Positions 1 to 6,743 of a stretch of 16,629 nt of DNA are shown piece by piece (the stretch's first letter is position 1; every line of letters begins with the position of its first letter). The stretch is from an archaeon (GTDB lineage Archaea; Micrarchaeota; Micrarchaeia; Norongarragalinales; SBBD01). Below the pieces are notes generated by a model, which did not search any database, had not been told where the DNA came from, and saw only the letters and a program-made list of their open reading frames with translations. Location: NCBI GenBank assembly GCA_005239845.1, contig SBBD01000070.1, positions 1 through 16,629 of the forward strand, in the 5' to 3' direction. A program made the translations under genes and the position numbers.

Positions 1-779
1 AAGCGATGAAGGACATGCCGGCAAAACTGGAGAATGCGGTGGAACAAGCCTTGCTCTTGCTGAAAGCGAAACCCGGACCTGCAGGAAAAATGCAGGCCTT
101 GTTGGACCCGGAGCTGGCGGGAGTCATGGCGCACGAGGCCGTGGGACATGCGTGCGAGGCGGACGAAGTGCAAGTCCATGGGTCTTGCCTGGAAGGGAAG
201 ATAGGCAAGAACATCGGGAGCGGGAACGTGAACATCAGTGATGATGCGACGATTGAAGGGGGCTTGTGGGGCTCGTATTTTTTTGATCATGAAGGCACCC
301 AAGCAAGAAAAACGGAGCTCATGGTAAACGGCAGGCTGGAAAACTATTTGACGTCCTTATCAACAGCGAACGAAAACAAGAGCCGTTTGTCCGGGAATGC
401 GAGAGCAGAGCCGGGGGCAAGGCCCATCGTAAGGATGAGCAACACGTTTTTCGAGAAAGGAGCGGCAAACGTGGAAGAGTTGTTCGGAGAAGTGAGGAAA
501 GGGGTTTACTTGGTGGGGTGCAAGGAAGGGCAAGTTTCTCCAAAGACCGGAAATTTCACCTTCGCGGCGCGGTACGGATACGTGATTGAAAACGGCGAAA
601 AAACCAAGCTCATCAAGGACTGCAGCATCAACGGCAACATTTTGGAATCCTTGCAGCACGTGGCAGGAGTGGCGAAGGACGTGCGGTTCGTGCCGGGAAC
701 GTGCGGAAAGGAAGGCCAGAGCGTTCCGGTCACGACGGGAAGCCCGCATCTCTTGATGGAAAGCATCCTCGTGGGGTAA
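1..779 (+). CDS. tldD: TldD/PmbA-family metalloprotease, C-terminal part (5' end outside window)
   Basis: This is the C-terminal part of a TldD-type zinc metalloprotease, open at the left window edge (codons run from base 3). About 258 residues are visible. The family is usually about 450-480 residues long, so the N-terminal substrate-gating domain lies outside. The sequence shows the family's active-site helix HEAVGHACEAD (HExxxH type, about residues 43-53 of the visible part) and an Asn/Gly-rich beta-fold ending in PVTTGSPHLLMESILVG. In characterised systems TldD works with its paralogue TldE/PmbA as a cytoplasmic heterodimer that degrades unfolded peptides and trims modified peptides. A tldE gene may lie just upstream but cannot be seen here. 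The stop at 777-779 lies inside an overlapping small ORF in another frame. The family call is firm; TldD over PmbA/TldE rests on the intact HExxxH. Confidence 0.93.
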   Translation, partial: AMKDMPAKLENAVEQALLLLKAKPGPAGKMQALLDPELAGVMAHEAVGHACEADEVQVHGSCLEGKIGKNIGSGNVNISDDATIEGGLWGSYFFDHEGTQARKTELMVNGRLENYLTSLSTANENKSRLSGNARAEPGARPIVRMSNTFFEKGAANVEELFGEVRKGVYLVGCKEGQVSPKTGNFTFAARYGYVIENGEKTKLIKDCSINGNILESLQHVAGVAKDVRFVPGTCGKEGQSVPVTTGSPHLLMESILVG

Positions 780-1003
780 ACGAGAAGGGATTTGAAAATG
801 GGACGGACGTCGTTCTGGTGGAGGTAGAGGAGGGCGTCCTGGTCAAAAAGCAGGAAGAGCTGGCCGACCTGTTTGAAAAAGTTCATCAAGCCGTGAAGGA
901 AATGGGGATTACGCGGAAAGAAGTCGAAGAAGAGGTAGTAAGGCAAAAGTTAAAAACGCTGGCAGAATTTAGGAGGTTGGAGGCGAGGCAGCGAAGGAAA
1001 TAA
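701..1003 (+). CDS. Small charged protein with an AbrB-antitoxin-like tail, overlapping the tldD end
   Basis: The open frame encodes up to 100 residues. The convincing part starts around 785: a short strand-rich piece (GTDVVLVEVEEGVLVKK) followed by a charged helix with the pattern AVKEMGITRKEVEEEV. This resembles the second half of archaeal SpoVT/AbrB-type antitoxins, where a beta-hairpin is followed by a helix carrying a GITxEDVE motif. The only in-frame conventional start is GTG 701, which forces a 78-nt overlap with tldD and gives an unlikely Arg/Gly-rich N-terminus. The N-terminal half of an AbrB domain is not seen. It may therefore be a 5'-truncated remnant, or a small protein using a non-canonical start. 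No toxin-like partner lies next to it. It ends 2 nt from the convergent gene at 1006. Confidence 0.4.
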   Translation: MRKGRPERSGHDGKPASLDGKHPRGVNEKGFENGTDVVLVEVEEGVLVKKQEELADLFEKVHQAVKEMGITRKEVEEEVVRQKLKTLAEFRRLEARQRRK

Positions 1004-1005
1004 AT

Positions 1006-1428
1006 CTATTTTTGTTTCGGGAGGCGGCGGTGGATTTCGAGTGCCAAGGCGCGAAGCGGGTCTCTCTTGAACCGTTGAATATCTTCTAGCGTAAGCGCTG
1101 TTTTCAAGCTGTAGTGTTGTTTAAGATGGGTTACACCGGCAGGGTCAAGGAATATGCCTAGAGCAGGAACGTCGGGGCGGTGTTTGAACACGGCCTGCAG
1201 GAACGGAATGGCTTGCGAGGCGGTTGGAAAAGAAAGCGAGATGGCTTCGGCGTCCCGAACGAGGTCAGGCGGAACGTTTTGGAAGTGAGTGACTTGAACG
1301 ATTCTTAAATCCGAGCGGCCGTGCGCTTCGGATAAGGCGCCGGCAAGGAAAGCGCCCTCGTTGGGCTCGTGAGAAAAGTGGAGCACGAGCCGTTTCGGTT
1401 GCTCGCGTCGAAGTAGTGGCTTTGGCAT
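1006..1428 (-). CDS. Hypothetical protein, about 140 aa, alpha/beta
   Basis: I do not recognise this family. The protein is soluble, with alternating hydrophobic strands and helices (RLVLHFSHEP, LRIVQVTHF, AEAISLSFP, VPALGIFLDP) suggesting a small Rossmann-like or receiver-like alpha/beta fold. It has no clear catalytic motif and no membrane segment, and it ends in a basic tail. ATG 1428 is preferred over the in-frame GTG at 1434. Neither has a clear Shine-Dalgarno site. An AT-rich stretch (AATAATAAAC on the minus strand, about 1462-1472) could be the promoter, so transcription may start shortly upstream. It lies 46 nt downstream of the TGS GTPase gene on the same strand and is convergent with the small ORF ending at 1003. 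Confidence 0.6.
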   Translation of the reverse strand: MPKPLLRREQPKRLVLHFSHEPNEGAFLAGALSEAHGRSDLRIVQVTHFQNVPPDLVRDAEAISLSFPTASQAIPFLQAVFKHRPDVPALGIFLDPAGVTHLKQHYSLKTALTLEDIQRFKRDPLRALALEIHRRLPKQK

Positions 1429-1474
1429 ACGCACCGACCAATAAAGTGAATCCGGTTAGCTGTTTATTATTCCG

Positions 1475-2365
1475 TCACTTCATGTGCAGTTCCAACACGT
1501 CTCCGTCTTGAAGCGCATAGTCCCCCGAGACCTGCTGTCCCGCAAACTTCGCGGAACCCCACACGCGCGCGAACTTGAGGTTGTGGAAGAGTTCCTTGTG
1601 GATCTGCCGGGCGATGTCGAGCACGGTCGCTCCTTTCTGTATGACGAAAGGCTTGTTGCGGTCCACGTCCCCGTGAGGGGACTTGGTGTAGACGCGGATC
1701 AAGTCGAGTTTCTGGAGGAGGAGCTTCTTGAAGCCTAAAATGGACTCGGGGGAAAAGGAATCGAAAGAAAAGAAATCGAAGGAGCCGGACGACGCCAAGC
1801 CTTTTTTGGGCGACACGAACCACGCTTTGGGAACGTCGGCGAAAAACTTTTTTTGCTGTCCAAGGTCTTGAAAAGGGTCAAGCAAAACGATATTTAAATC
1901 GGCGTTTCTGGCGAAGGTGAAGAGCAGGGCCTTGTTCTGTTCGGTAGCAGAAGGCAAGTCGAGAACCTGCAAATCTACGCTCTCGACTAAAAGCATGCCT
2001 GGGATGGCAACGGAACTCTCGAAGGGAACGAGAGTGCTGGCATGGCGGAGCCCGGTGAGCGCGTTGAACAGCGCCGTCTTTCCCGCGTTGGGAAACCCCA
2101 GCAAACAAACCTGGGCTGCGCCCTGCCGTTTGATGAAGTCGCCATGGCCGCGCCTGGCCGCTTTTTTTCGCTGCTCCTTCGCGTGCTCTTTCCTCAAATC
2201 CGAGATGCGATTGCGGATGTCCATGAGGATGGAATGCGCCGCCTTGTGTTTCGGGCAGAACTTCAGCATTTCCTGCAGAGCGGCCATCTTGTCCTCGTAG
2301 GTTTTGGCCTGGCGGTACTGCTCTTCAGCAGCATAGTATTCGGGACCTGCGTTCAAAGAGGCCAT
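1475..2365 (-). CDS. DRG/Obg-related TGS-domain GTPase with degenerate nucleotide-binding motifs
   Basis: About 296 residues with the domain order of archaeal DRG (COG1163-like) proteins. There is an N-terminal helical region (NAGPEYYAAEEQ, then MAALQEMLKFCPKHK), a basic linker, a P-loop GFPNAGKT (about residues 90-97) followed by LFNALTG, and a C-terminal TGS domain (about 225-296) beginning near RVYTKSPHG and ending DYALQDGDVLELHMK. DRG proteins associate with translating ribosomes. The G3 site reads DLPS instead of DxPG, and no NKxD G4 motif is visible where expected (around WFVSPKKG). The protein is also shorter than the usual 360 or so residues, so GTP binding or hydrolysis may be altered. 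ATG 2365 is preferred over GTG 2371 because an AAGGTG site sits just upstream. A short leader ORF overlaps the start. Confidence 0.85.
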   Translation of the reverse strand: MASLNAGPEYYAAEEQYRQAKTYEDKMAALQEMLKFCPKHKAAHSILMDIRNRISDLRKEHAKEQRKKAARRGHGDFIKRQGAAQVCLLGFPNAGKTALFNALTGLRHASTLVPFESSVAIPGMLLVESVDLQVLDLPSATEQNKALLFTFARNADLNIVLLDPFQDLGQQKKFFADVPKAWFVSPKKGLASSGSFDFFSFDSFSPESILGFKKLLLQKLDLIRVYTKSPHGDVDRNKPFVIQKGATVLDIARQIHKELFHNLKFARVWGSAKFAGQQVSGDYALQDGDVLELHMK

Positions 2366-2487
2366 GGGCACACCTTAACCGGTACGTTTTCTTTGGCGCG
2401 CGGAGCCACCGCACCTTTCTTGGTAAGAAAGGGGCAAGGCGAGTAATATTCCGGGCCGGCGTTCAAGGAAGCCAAGTGGAGTAACAC
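2353..2487 (-). other. 44-codon leader ORF repeating the start of the TGS GTPase gene
   Basis: A minus-strand frame opens at GTG 2487 (or TTG 2475) and closes with TGA at 2355-2353, inside the beginning of the GTPase gene and in a different frame. Its residues 6-15 read ASLNAGPEYY, the same as residues 2-11 of the GTPase. It then diverges (CPFLTKKGAVAPRAKENVPV). This may be a translated leader peptide, a remnant of a duplicated gene start or a paralogue fragment. A TATA-like ATTTATTT lies near 2492-2499, and depending on the real transcription start the GTG may not be in the mRNA. Confidence 0.35.
2443..2472 (-). repeat. Upstream copy of the GTPase start region (partner 2333-2362)
   Basis: Read on the minus strand, these 30 nt align without gaps to 2333-2362. 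Seven bases differ, and every difference is at a third codon position, so both copies encode ASLNAGPEYY. The pattern indicates that both copies were coding, and under protein-level selection, for some time after they separated. Confidence 0.7.
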
Positions 2488-2499
2488 CTGCAAATAAAT

Positions 2500-2519
2500 G
2501 AACGGAAAAAGGTTTTATT
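2500..2519 (-). terminator. Possible T-rich terminator after the EamA gene
   Basis: Immediately after the EamA stop, the minus strand carries AAATAAAACC followed by a CTTTTTCC tract. Archaeal transcription commonly stops at such T-runs without a hairpin. The evidence is weak, and the same stretch borders the promoter region of the GTPase gene. Confidence 0.25.
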
Positions 2520-3374
2520 TCAGATGGAAAGGAAGGCGGCGCCCAACACGACGATGGCGATTCCGACGTATTGGTTGAGTTCTAGCTTCTCTTTCCCGAA
2601 TAGGTAGGCGAGGACAATGGTGACGAGGGGAAAAGCGGAAGAGATGGGGGCAATCAGGGAAGCCAGGTAGCGGCTCACGCCGAAAGCGTACGTGAGGTTG
2701 GCGGCAACGTAGAGCACGCTGATCCAGGCCAGCAGCCGAAAACCACGCAAGGAAAGGGGCTGCGTCTTGGAAGAAAGGTACCAAACCGTCATGAGGAAGA
2801 GGCTGAAGAAATAGAGCAAAAACATGCCGGTGACGGCGCCCACGGCTTGGGCGATGGGCTTGAGGAAATACAGGCCGAGTCCGGAAGAAGCGCCGGAAAG
2901 GAAGGCGAAAACGGCGCCTTGCACGGGCTTCGAACGGTTGCCCATCCTCTTGAATTCGGATAACTTGAAGCTCGTGAAAACGACGCCCACGATGATGAAC
3001 GTGACGAGGAACAACTGCGTTGGGGAAAGGGTTTCCCCCAGAAAAAGGAGCGAGGGAATGAGGACGAATAAGGAATACGAGGAGTTGACGGGCGTCACGA
3101 CGGAAACGGCTCCCGACTCGAGCGCTTTCGAGAACAAGGCGTTCCCTAAACCCCACAAGATCCCGCCGAAGGCGGCCGTGGAAAGCAGCGAAAAGGAAAG
3201 CGACTGTTGGGGCGGAAGCCAAAGCAGCAAGATTCCAGTCAGCATGCAGGAGAGCAAGTGGCTGTAGAAAGCCGTGTTGACGGGGCCGGCGGCCTGCACC
3301 GTTTTTTTGGTGAAAAAGTCGGCAAACCCCCACAGGAAAGCAGCGCCTACTCCGAATGCGATTTCGGGAATCAT
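2520..3374 (-). CDS. EamA/DMT-family inner-membrane transporter
   Basis: About 284 residues from ATG 3374, with roughly ten hydrophobic helices in two repeated halves, the signature of the drug/metabolite transporter (EamA) superfamily. The first half runs from MIPEIAFGVGAAFLWG through LFLGETLSPTQLFLV. The second starts near VQGAVFAFLSGASSGLG and ends VGIAIVVLGAAFLSI. The G-E-x-L pattern (LFLGETLS in repeat one, LFGKEKLELNQ in repeat two) at the end of each half is typical. Substrates in this family range from amino acids to nucleotide sugars and drugs, and none can be assigned. The long upstream extension in the same frame is rejected because a TATA box at 3407-3418 places the transcription start close to 3374. 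It is divergent from the MopE-motif gene. Confidence 0.87.
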   Translation of the reverse strand: MIPEIAFGVGAAFLWGFADFFTKKTVQAAGPVNTAFYSHLLSCMLTGILLLWLPPQQSLSFSLLSTAAFGGILWGLGNALFSKALESGAVSVVTPVNSSYSLFVLIPSLLFLGETLSPTQLFLVTFIIVGVVFTSFKLSEFKRMGNRSKPVQGAVFAFLSGASSGLGLYFLKPIAQAVGAVTGMFLLYFFSLFLMTVWYLSSKTQPLSLRGFRLLAWISVLYVAANLTYAFGVSRYLASLIAPISSAFPLVTIVLAYLFGKEKLELNQYVGIAIVVLGAAFLSI

Positions 3375-3406
3375 GGGAAACAACTCGCCATACACTAATG
3401 GGCAGC

Positions 3407-3418
3407 GGTTTATAAACC
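3407..3418. promoter_or_regulatory. Palindromic TATA box between divergent genes
   Basis: GGTTTATAAACC is a perfect 12-bp palindrome containing TTTATAAA. Leftward, it lies about 35-40 nt before ATG 3374, giving a short leader. Rightward, it lies about 45 nt before ATG 3462, leaving room for the ribosome binding site there. One symmetric TATA box could serve both genes. Confidence 0.6.
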
Positions 3419-3461
3419 AAGGAAAAAAAGCGTACTTATTACGCGCAGGAAGGTGAACAGG

Positions 3462-3854
3462 ATGAGCAGGAGGCAAGTGAACATGGTTCAAGTCATCGGC
3501 GTCGGTATCATCATCATTTTGGCGGCATTGGCGCTGCTGGCCTTTTTGGACGCGCAAAACCGGGGAAAGGTCTGGCAAGGGCTTGCCGTTTCGCAAAATG
3601 TAATCATTGAGCCTTCCGAAACCTTTCCGCCTGCACAACCCGTCTCATGCGTTCAGGAATCTTGCGATGGCCAAGACAATGACTGCGACGATTTGGTGGA
3701 CGAGGAAGATGCATGTGTAAGCTTGCCTTCAGCGCCGGAGGTCCGCCAGCCTAAAGGGTACATCATCGAACTGAAAGACGCGCCCGTCTTGGTGAAGAAA
3801 AAAGAGCTGGAGGAGAAGCAAATAAGGACCAAGGCTTTTGAAATCGAAGGCTAG
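3462..3854 (+). CDS. Membrane-anchored extracytoplasmic protein with MopE-like metal-binding motif, possibly truncated
   Basis: About 130 residues from ATG 3462, chosen because GGTGA lies 5 nt upstream (3452-3456). An alternative ATG 3483 is preceded by GGAGG. A single N-terminal hydrophobic helix (VIGVGIIIILAALALLAFL) forms a signal anchor or pilin-like N-terminus. It is followed by a Pro-rich linker and a Cys/Asp-rich module, CDGQDNDCDDLVDEEDAC, of the DGxDNDCDxxxDE type found in MopE-like surface proteins, where it is proposed to bind metal. The C-terminus (PKGYIIELKDAPVLVKKKELEEK) looks like the first strand and helix of a subtilisin propeptide (inhibitor I9-like) domain but stops 34 residues in. 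It may be the leftover N-terminus of a larger secreted protein. Its stop overlaps the stop of the convergent methylase gene by 4 nt. Confidence 0.65.
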   Translation: MSRRQVNMVQVIGVGIIIILAALALLAFLDAQNRGKVWQGLAVSQNVIIEPSETFPPAQPVSCVQESCDGQDNDCDDLVDEEDACVSLPSAPEVRQPKGYIIELKDAPVLVKKKELEEKQIRTKAFEIEG

Positions 3855-4531
3855 TAACGGACAGCAGTAATACCTACGAGTTCTTCGAAAAAGAACTTTT
3901 TGCGGAGTTCAATCGTAGCGCGGAAGCCTTTTCGTTGGAGGGCCTTAATAGTTTTTGGGTAATGGGAAAGAGAACTTTCGAGCAAGAGGAGCGTTCCAGG
4001 ACGAGAAAGGTGTGAAGAAAATTGTTGCAGGAAAGGGTCTAGGACGCGCCGCCCGTCTTTTCCGCCATCCAGCGCGTCGTTCAGCCATCCGCTCACCTTG
4101 TCCCGCTTGGCCGTGGGAAGGTAGGGAGGATTAAAAGAAATGGCGTCAAAAGATTGGCTTTTGAGGTTGGAAAACAAGTCGGTTTGAGTGAAAGAAACGG
4201 GTTTTCGGGAGGGGAGGAGGCGGACGTTTTTTTCAAGGTTCAAGCGGGCATTTTTGAGCGCCAAAGGGTTGAGGTCGGCAAAAACGACTTCGGAAACGGA
4301 GGACTGCCGGAGTGCCACCAACCCCATGGCCCCTGAAGCGCACCCGAAATCCAAAAAACGGCCTTTCGCATGCTTTTGGACGAGTTCCGCAAGCATTTCG
4401 GAGTCCTCGTGAGGAGGATACACCTCGGGAAAGACGCCGAGGAGAAAATCGCCGAAGCGCACGACGGAAGCGTCTTTGGGAAGCGGATGGGGCACTATAC
4501 GTTTTTTATCTGCCATGCCAACAACCAGCAT
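3851..4531 (-). CDS. PrmC/HemK-type archaeal release-factor glutamine methyltransferase (Mtq2-like)
   Basis: A class I SAM-dependent methyltransferase of about 226 residues. Visible motifs, from ATG 4531, are VYPPHEDSEML (about 37-47), the SAM loop DFGCASGAMG (61-70), the acidic ribose-binding end VFADLNPLAL (83-92) and the catalytic NPPY (134-137), followed by a Gly/Asp-rich segment (DALDGGKDGRRVLDPFL) typical of the HemK/Mtq2 family. The small archaeal and eukaryotic members methylate the glutamine of the GGQ loop in release factor aRF1/eRF1, and the short N-terminus here fits that subgroup rather than bacterial PrmC. The start could instead be ATG 4516 (MADKKR). It begins 3 nt after the archaeosortase stop, so the two are probably co-transcribed, although no functional link is known. 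Confidence 0.85.
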   Translation of the reverse strand: MLVVGMADKKRIVPHPLPKDASVVRFGDFLLGVFPEVYPPHEDSEMLAELVQKHAKGRFLDFGCASGAMGLVALRQSSVSEVVFADLNPLALKNARLNLEKNVRLLPSRKPVSFTQTDLFSNLKSQSFDAISFNPPYLPTAKRDKVSGWLNDALDGGKDGRRVLDPFLQQFSSHLSRPGTLLLLESSLSHYPKTIKALQRKGFRATIELRKKFFFEELVGITAVRY

Positions 4532-4534
4532 ACC

Positions 4535-5065
4535 TTATCGTTTACGGCGTTTTCGAGGAGAGGAAGTAGCTAAAAGAGTTGTTTTGCGGGGCAGGTCGTA
4601 GTAGTACCACAAGGCGTAGTACGTCACGAGAAAGAGGACGAGGGAAACGCGGAAGAGCACGTCGTGGAAAAAGGCAGACACTCCCAGGCTGTTGGAGGCG
4701 AACGATTGGACGGTGAAGGCAATACGGACGGCGTTGAAAACGAGGAGGAGAAAGAGTCCGACCAGAAAGCCTTTGATGCGGTAGGAAAGGGACTTTTCGA
4801 AGGAGGCAAAAAGGAAGCCGAACATCAGCGCGATTTCAATTTTTCCGCTGCACAAGTCGATGATTTCCACCATGAATCCTTGCAGGCTCAGGAAGGGATG
4901 GGAATAGCCTTCCACAACGATGGTGGGGAGGGAAAACAGATTTTGGAGGAGCCAAGCGGAAGAGTAGGCGGCAATGTAGTTGAGCAAGGAAAGGCGTTCC
5001 AGGACGAGGTAGGCAGGCAGGGAGAGGGCTAAGAACAACAAAACGAATTTAAATGCCTTCTTCAA
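4535..5065 (-). CDS. Archaeosortase/exosortase-family transpeptidase
   Basis: A multipass membrane protein with the exosortase/archaeosortase catalytic triad spaced as expected: a Cys in DLCSGKIEIALMFG (residue 72 from TTG 5065), an Arg in FNAVRIAF (114) and a His in FFHDVLFR (134). These enzymes cut secreted proteins at C-terminal sorting signals (PGF-CTERM and similar) and attach them to the membrane or another acceptor. The frame remains open to ATG 5191, but that would run into the divergent site-2 protease gene. TTG 5065 gives a typical N-terminus (a Lys-rich start before the first helix), and TTG 5101 is another option. The basic tail SPRKRRKR is probably cytoplasmic. No substrate with a recognisable sorting tail is seen in this window. 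The subfamily is not determined. Confidence 0.8.
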   Translation of the reverse strand: MKKAFKFVLLFLALSLPAYLVLERLSLLNYIAAYSSAWLLQNLFSLPTIVVEGYSHPFLSLQGFMVEIIDLCSGKIEIALMFGFLFASFEKSLSYRIKGFLVGLFLLLVFNAVRIAFTVQSFASNSLGVSAFFHDVLFRVSLVLFLVTYYALWYYYDLPRKTTLLATSSPRKRRKR

Positions 5066-5161
5066 TTCACTACTAACGTCCTGTTGGCGAGCGCGTTTCA
5101 ACCCTGCATCCCCGCAGGACGCATTATTTTGCGAATGGTTATTAATTGGTGCGTAAAGGCC

Positions 5162-6514
5162 ATGAAAGGCAAAAACAGCGGACAAAAGCATAAGACGGCG
5201 GATAAGTTGAAACTGGTAATAGTGGTAGTTGTATCGTTAGCAATTTTCTTTGCCCTGGCCACGTCCACGCTGAACAATTGGATTAAAGCAGGCTCGCTGC
5301 TCGTACTGTTGGCCGTATCCGGGATGCTCATCCAGCGCCTTTCGGGAATCGAGGGCTATTACGGGCTGCTGATCCTCCGCGGAAAGAAAGGATTCAAGGC
5401 CATGGAGTACTTCTCCGCGAATTTTTCCACGACGGCCAAGCGACTGGCGGACTTCGGGCTCAGCCTGGGGTTTGGCGCGCTCTATTCCTACTGGCTCTTT
5501 GGGAAGGACAAGAAAAAATTCCTATCCCACGTGGCGGCCATGGCCTTCTTGTTCGGGTCCCTGCAGTTCCTGGCAGGCCAACCCTTCAGCGGCTGGGGAC
5601 TCGTGTTCCTGCTCATGAACCTCCTGTTCGGGCTTTTGGCTCTCGGAGTGCAAAGCCTCGTGCTGCAGGGGGCCAAAATCCTTACGACGGCGGACGCGGG
5701 GCCGGGAGCTGCGCTCGTGATCCCTGGCGTTACCGTGCCCTGGGAAGGGATCATCGCCTTGATTATTGCGGCAGGAGTGCATGAGATTGCGCACGGCATC
5801 CTCTGCAGGGTGGAGAAGCTGGAAGTCAAGAACTCGGGCGCCATTCTGCTGGGCATTCTTCCCATCGGCGCGTTCGTGGAGCCCAACGAGGAAAAAATGA
5901 AGGACATGGACCTGCACAAGAAGCGCCGCATCCTGGTGGCGGGCACGACGAGCAACTTCTTCGTCTTCCTGTTCTTCTTGCTGCTGACCCAGCTCGCGGC
6001 ATTCGGGATAGCGGGAATGACCGAACAAGTCAAAATCGTTGGCGTCTCGGAAAAGGGAAGCGCGTACGGAATACTTCAAACCAACGAGTTCATTTACGCA
6101 GTGAACGGCGTACAAGTAAAGAACACGGCGGAATTGCTTGCGGAAGTGAAGAAATACGACGTGGGGGAAACCGTTGCATTTTCGACCAACCTGGGAACCA
6201 AGAACGTCAAGCTGGCGGAAGGAAAGAAAATGGGCGTGTTTTTGCAGGACGCCCCCGCGCCCCAGAACGCGTTCGTCTTCGGAATCCTGGCGTTCGCATT
6301 CCTTGTCTTCAACTTGACGGCGCTCATCAACTTCGCGCTGGCCGTCATCAACCTGATGCCCATCTTTCTAACGGATGGTTACCGTATGGTGTACGAAGAG
6401 GCGCGTGCCGCGTTTCCCTCGCAAGGGGACCGGAAGGCCAAGCGCATCGCCATCGCTGCAGGAATCGTGTCCGTGCTACTGATTCTCATCAACTTCATTC
6501 CCTCGTTCCGCTGA
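5162..6514 (+). CDS. Site-2 protease (M50 family) intramembrane metalloprotease with PDZ domain
   Basis: About 450 residues from ATG 5162, with a hydrophobic N-terminal segment (LVIVVVVSLAIFF) and several more helices. The first zinc motif is HEIAH (about 207-211), followed by a GAFVEPNEE segment, a PDZ-like region (VKIVGVSEKGSAYGILQ, then NEFIYAVNGVQVKNTAELL) and the distal zinc-ligand motif NLMPIFLTDGYRM, with Asp near residue 405. Site-2 proteases cut transmembrane substrates within the bilayer, often releasing regulators or clearing signal peptides. The start was chosen because earlier in-frame codons overlap the divergent archaeosortase promoter region, and TTATTAAT just upstream could be the promoter. 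It is followed 22 nt later by the MoaD-like gene, perhaps in one transcript. The substrate is unknown. Confidence 0.9.
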   Translation: MKGKNSGQKHKTADKLKLVIVVVVSLAIFFALATSTLNNWIKAGSLLVLLAVSGMLIQRLSGIEGYYGLLILRGKKGFKAMEYFSANFSTTAKRLADFGLSLGFGALYSYWLFGKDKKKFLSHVAAMAFLFGSLQFLAGQPFSGWGLVFLLMNLLFGLLALGVQSLVLQGAKILTTADAGPGAALVIPGVTVPWEGIIALIIAAGVHEIAHGILCRVEKLEVKNSGAILLGILPIGAFVEPNEEKMKDMDLHKKRRILVAGTTSNFFVFLFFLLLTQLAAFGIAGMTEQVKIVGVSEKGSAYGILQTNEFIYAVNGVQVKNTAELLAEVKKYDVGETVAFSTNLGTKNVKLAEGKKMGVFLQDAPAPQNAFVFGILAFAFLVFNLTALINFALAVINLMPIFLTDGYRMVYEEARAAFPSQGDRKAKRIAIAAGIVSVLLILINFIPSFR

Positions 6515-6536
6515 AAAAGAAACGGAGTTGATATCG

Positions 6537-6737
6537 ATGCGGTTTCGCCTGAGGCATAGAGGCAGGGAAGAGGAAATTGACGCCAAAGCTCACTGCACCA
6601 TCGCGGACGTCTTGAAGCAAAAGAACCTCAACCAGGAAACGTTTCTCATCAAGTTGAACGGAAAGATTGCACACGAGGACACCGTACTGAAAGAAGGCGA
6701 CGAGCTCGAGTGCTGGAACGTCGTGTATGGAGGCTAG
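6537..6737 (+). CDS. MoaD/ThiS/SAMP-like ubiquitin-fold protein ending in Gly-Gly
   Basis: A 66-residue beta-grasp protein with strands MRFRLRHRG and EEEIDAKAH, a helix IADVLKQKNL, a strand FLIKLNGKIA and a C-terminus DELECWNVVYGG. The terminal GG is the site at which such proteins are adenylated by an E1-like enzyme, then either thiocarboxylated (sulfur carriers MoaD, ThiS) or conjugated to lysines (archaeal SAMPs). ATG 6537 is used because GGAG (6524-6527) lies 9 nt upstream. An in-frame TTG at 6528 is less likely. No E1 partner is in the window. Its position directly before a homocysteine/cystathionine-type PLP enzyme raises a sulfur-donor role, as known for HcyS with MetY in Wolinella. 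Confidence 0.85.
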   Translation: MRFRLRHRGREEEIDAKAHCTIADVLKQKNLNQETFLIKLNGKIAHEDTVLKEGDELECWNVVYGG

Positions 6738-6743
6738 AAGCCC

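Noticed and set aside
2515..3420. 301-codon minus-strand frame overlapping the EamA transporter
   Set aside because: It is an Arg/His/Phe-rich shadow of the transporter, which has a proper ten-helix pattern in the other frame.
3375..3638. N-terminal extension of the EamA transporter up to 3638
   Set aside because: It would cross the divergent MopE-motif gene and both promoters. The extension is hydrophilic and unlike the family, and ATG 3374 starts directly at the first helix.
5066..5191. Longer archaeosortase start at ATG 5191
   Set aside because: It would overlap the start of the divergent site-2 protease, and the extra residues are unlike an exosortase N-terminus. A shorter TTG start is preferred, though the exact one is uncertain.
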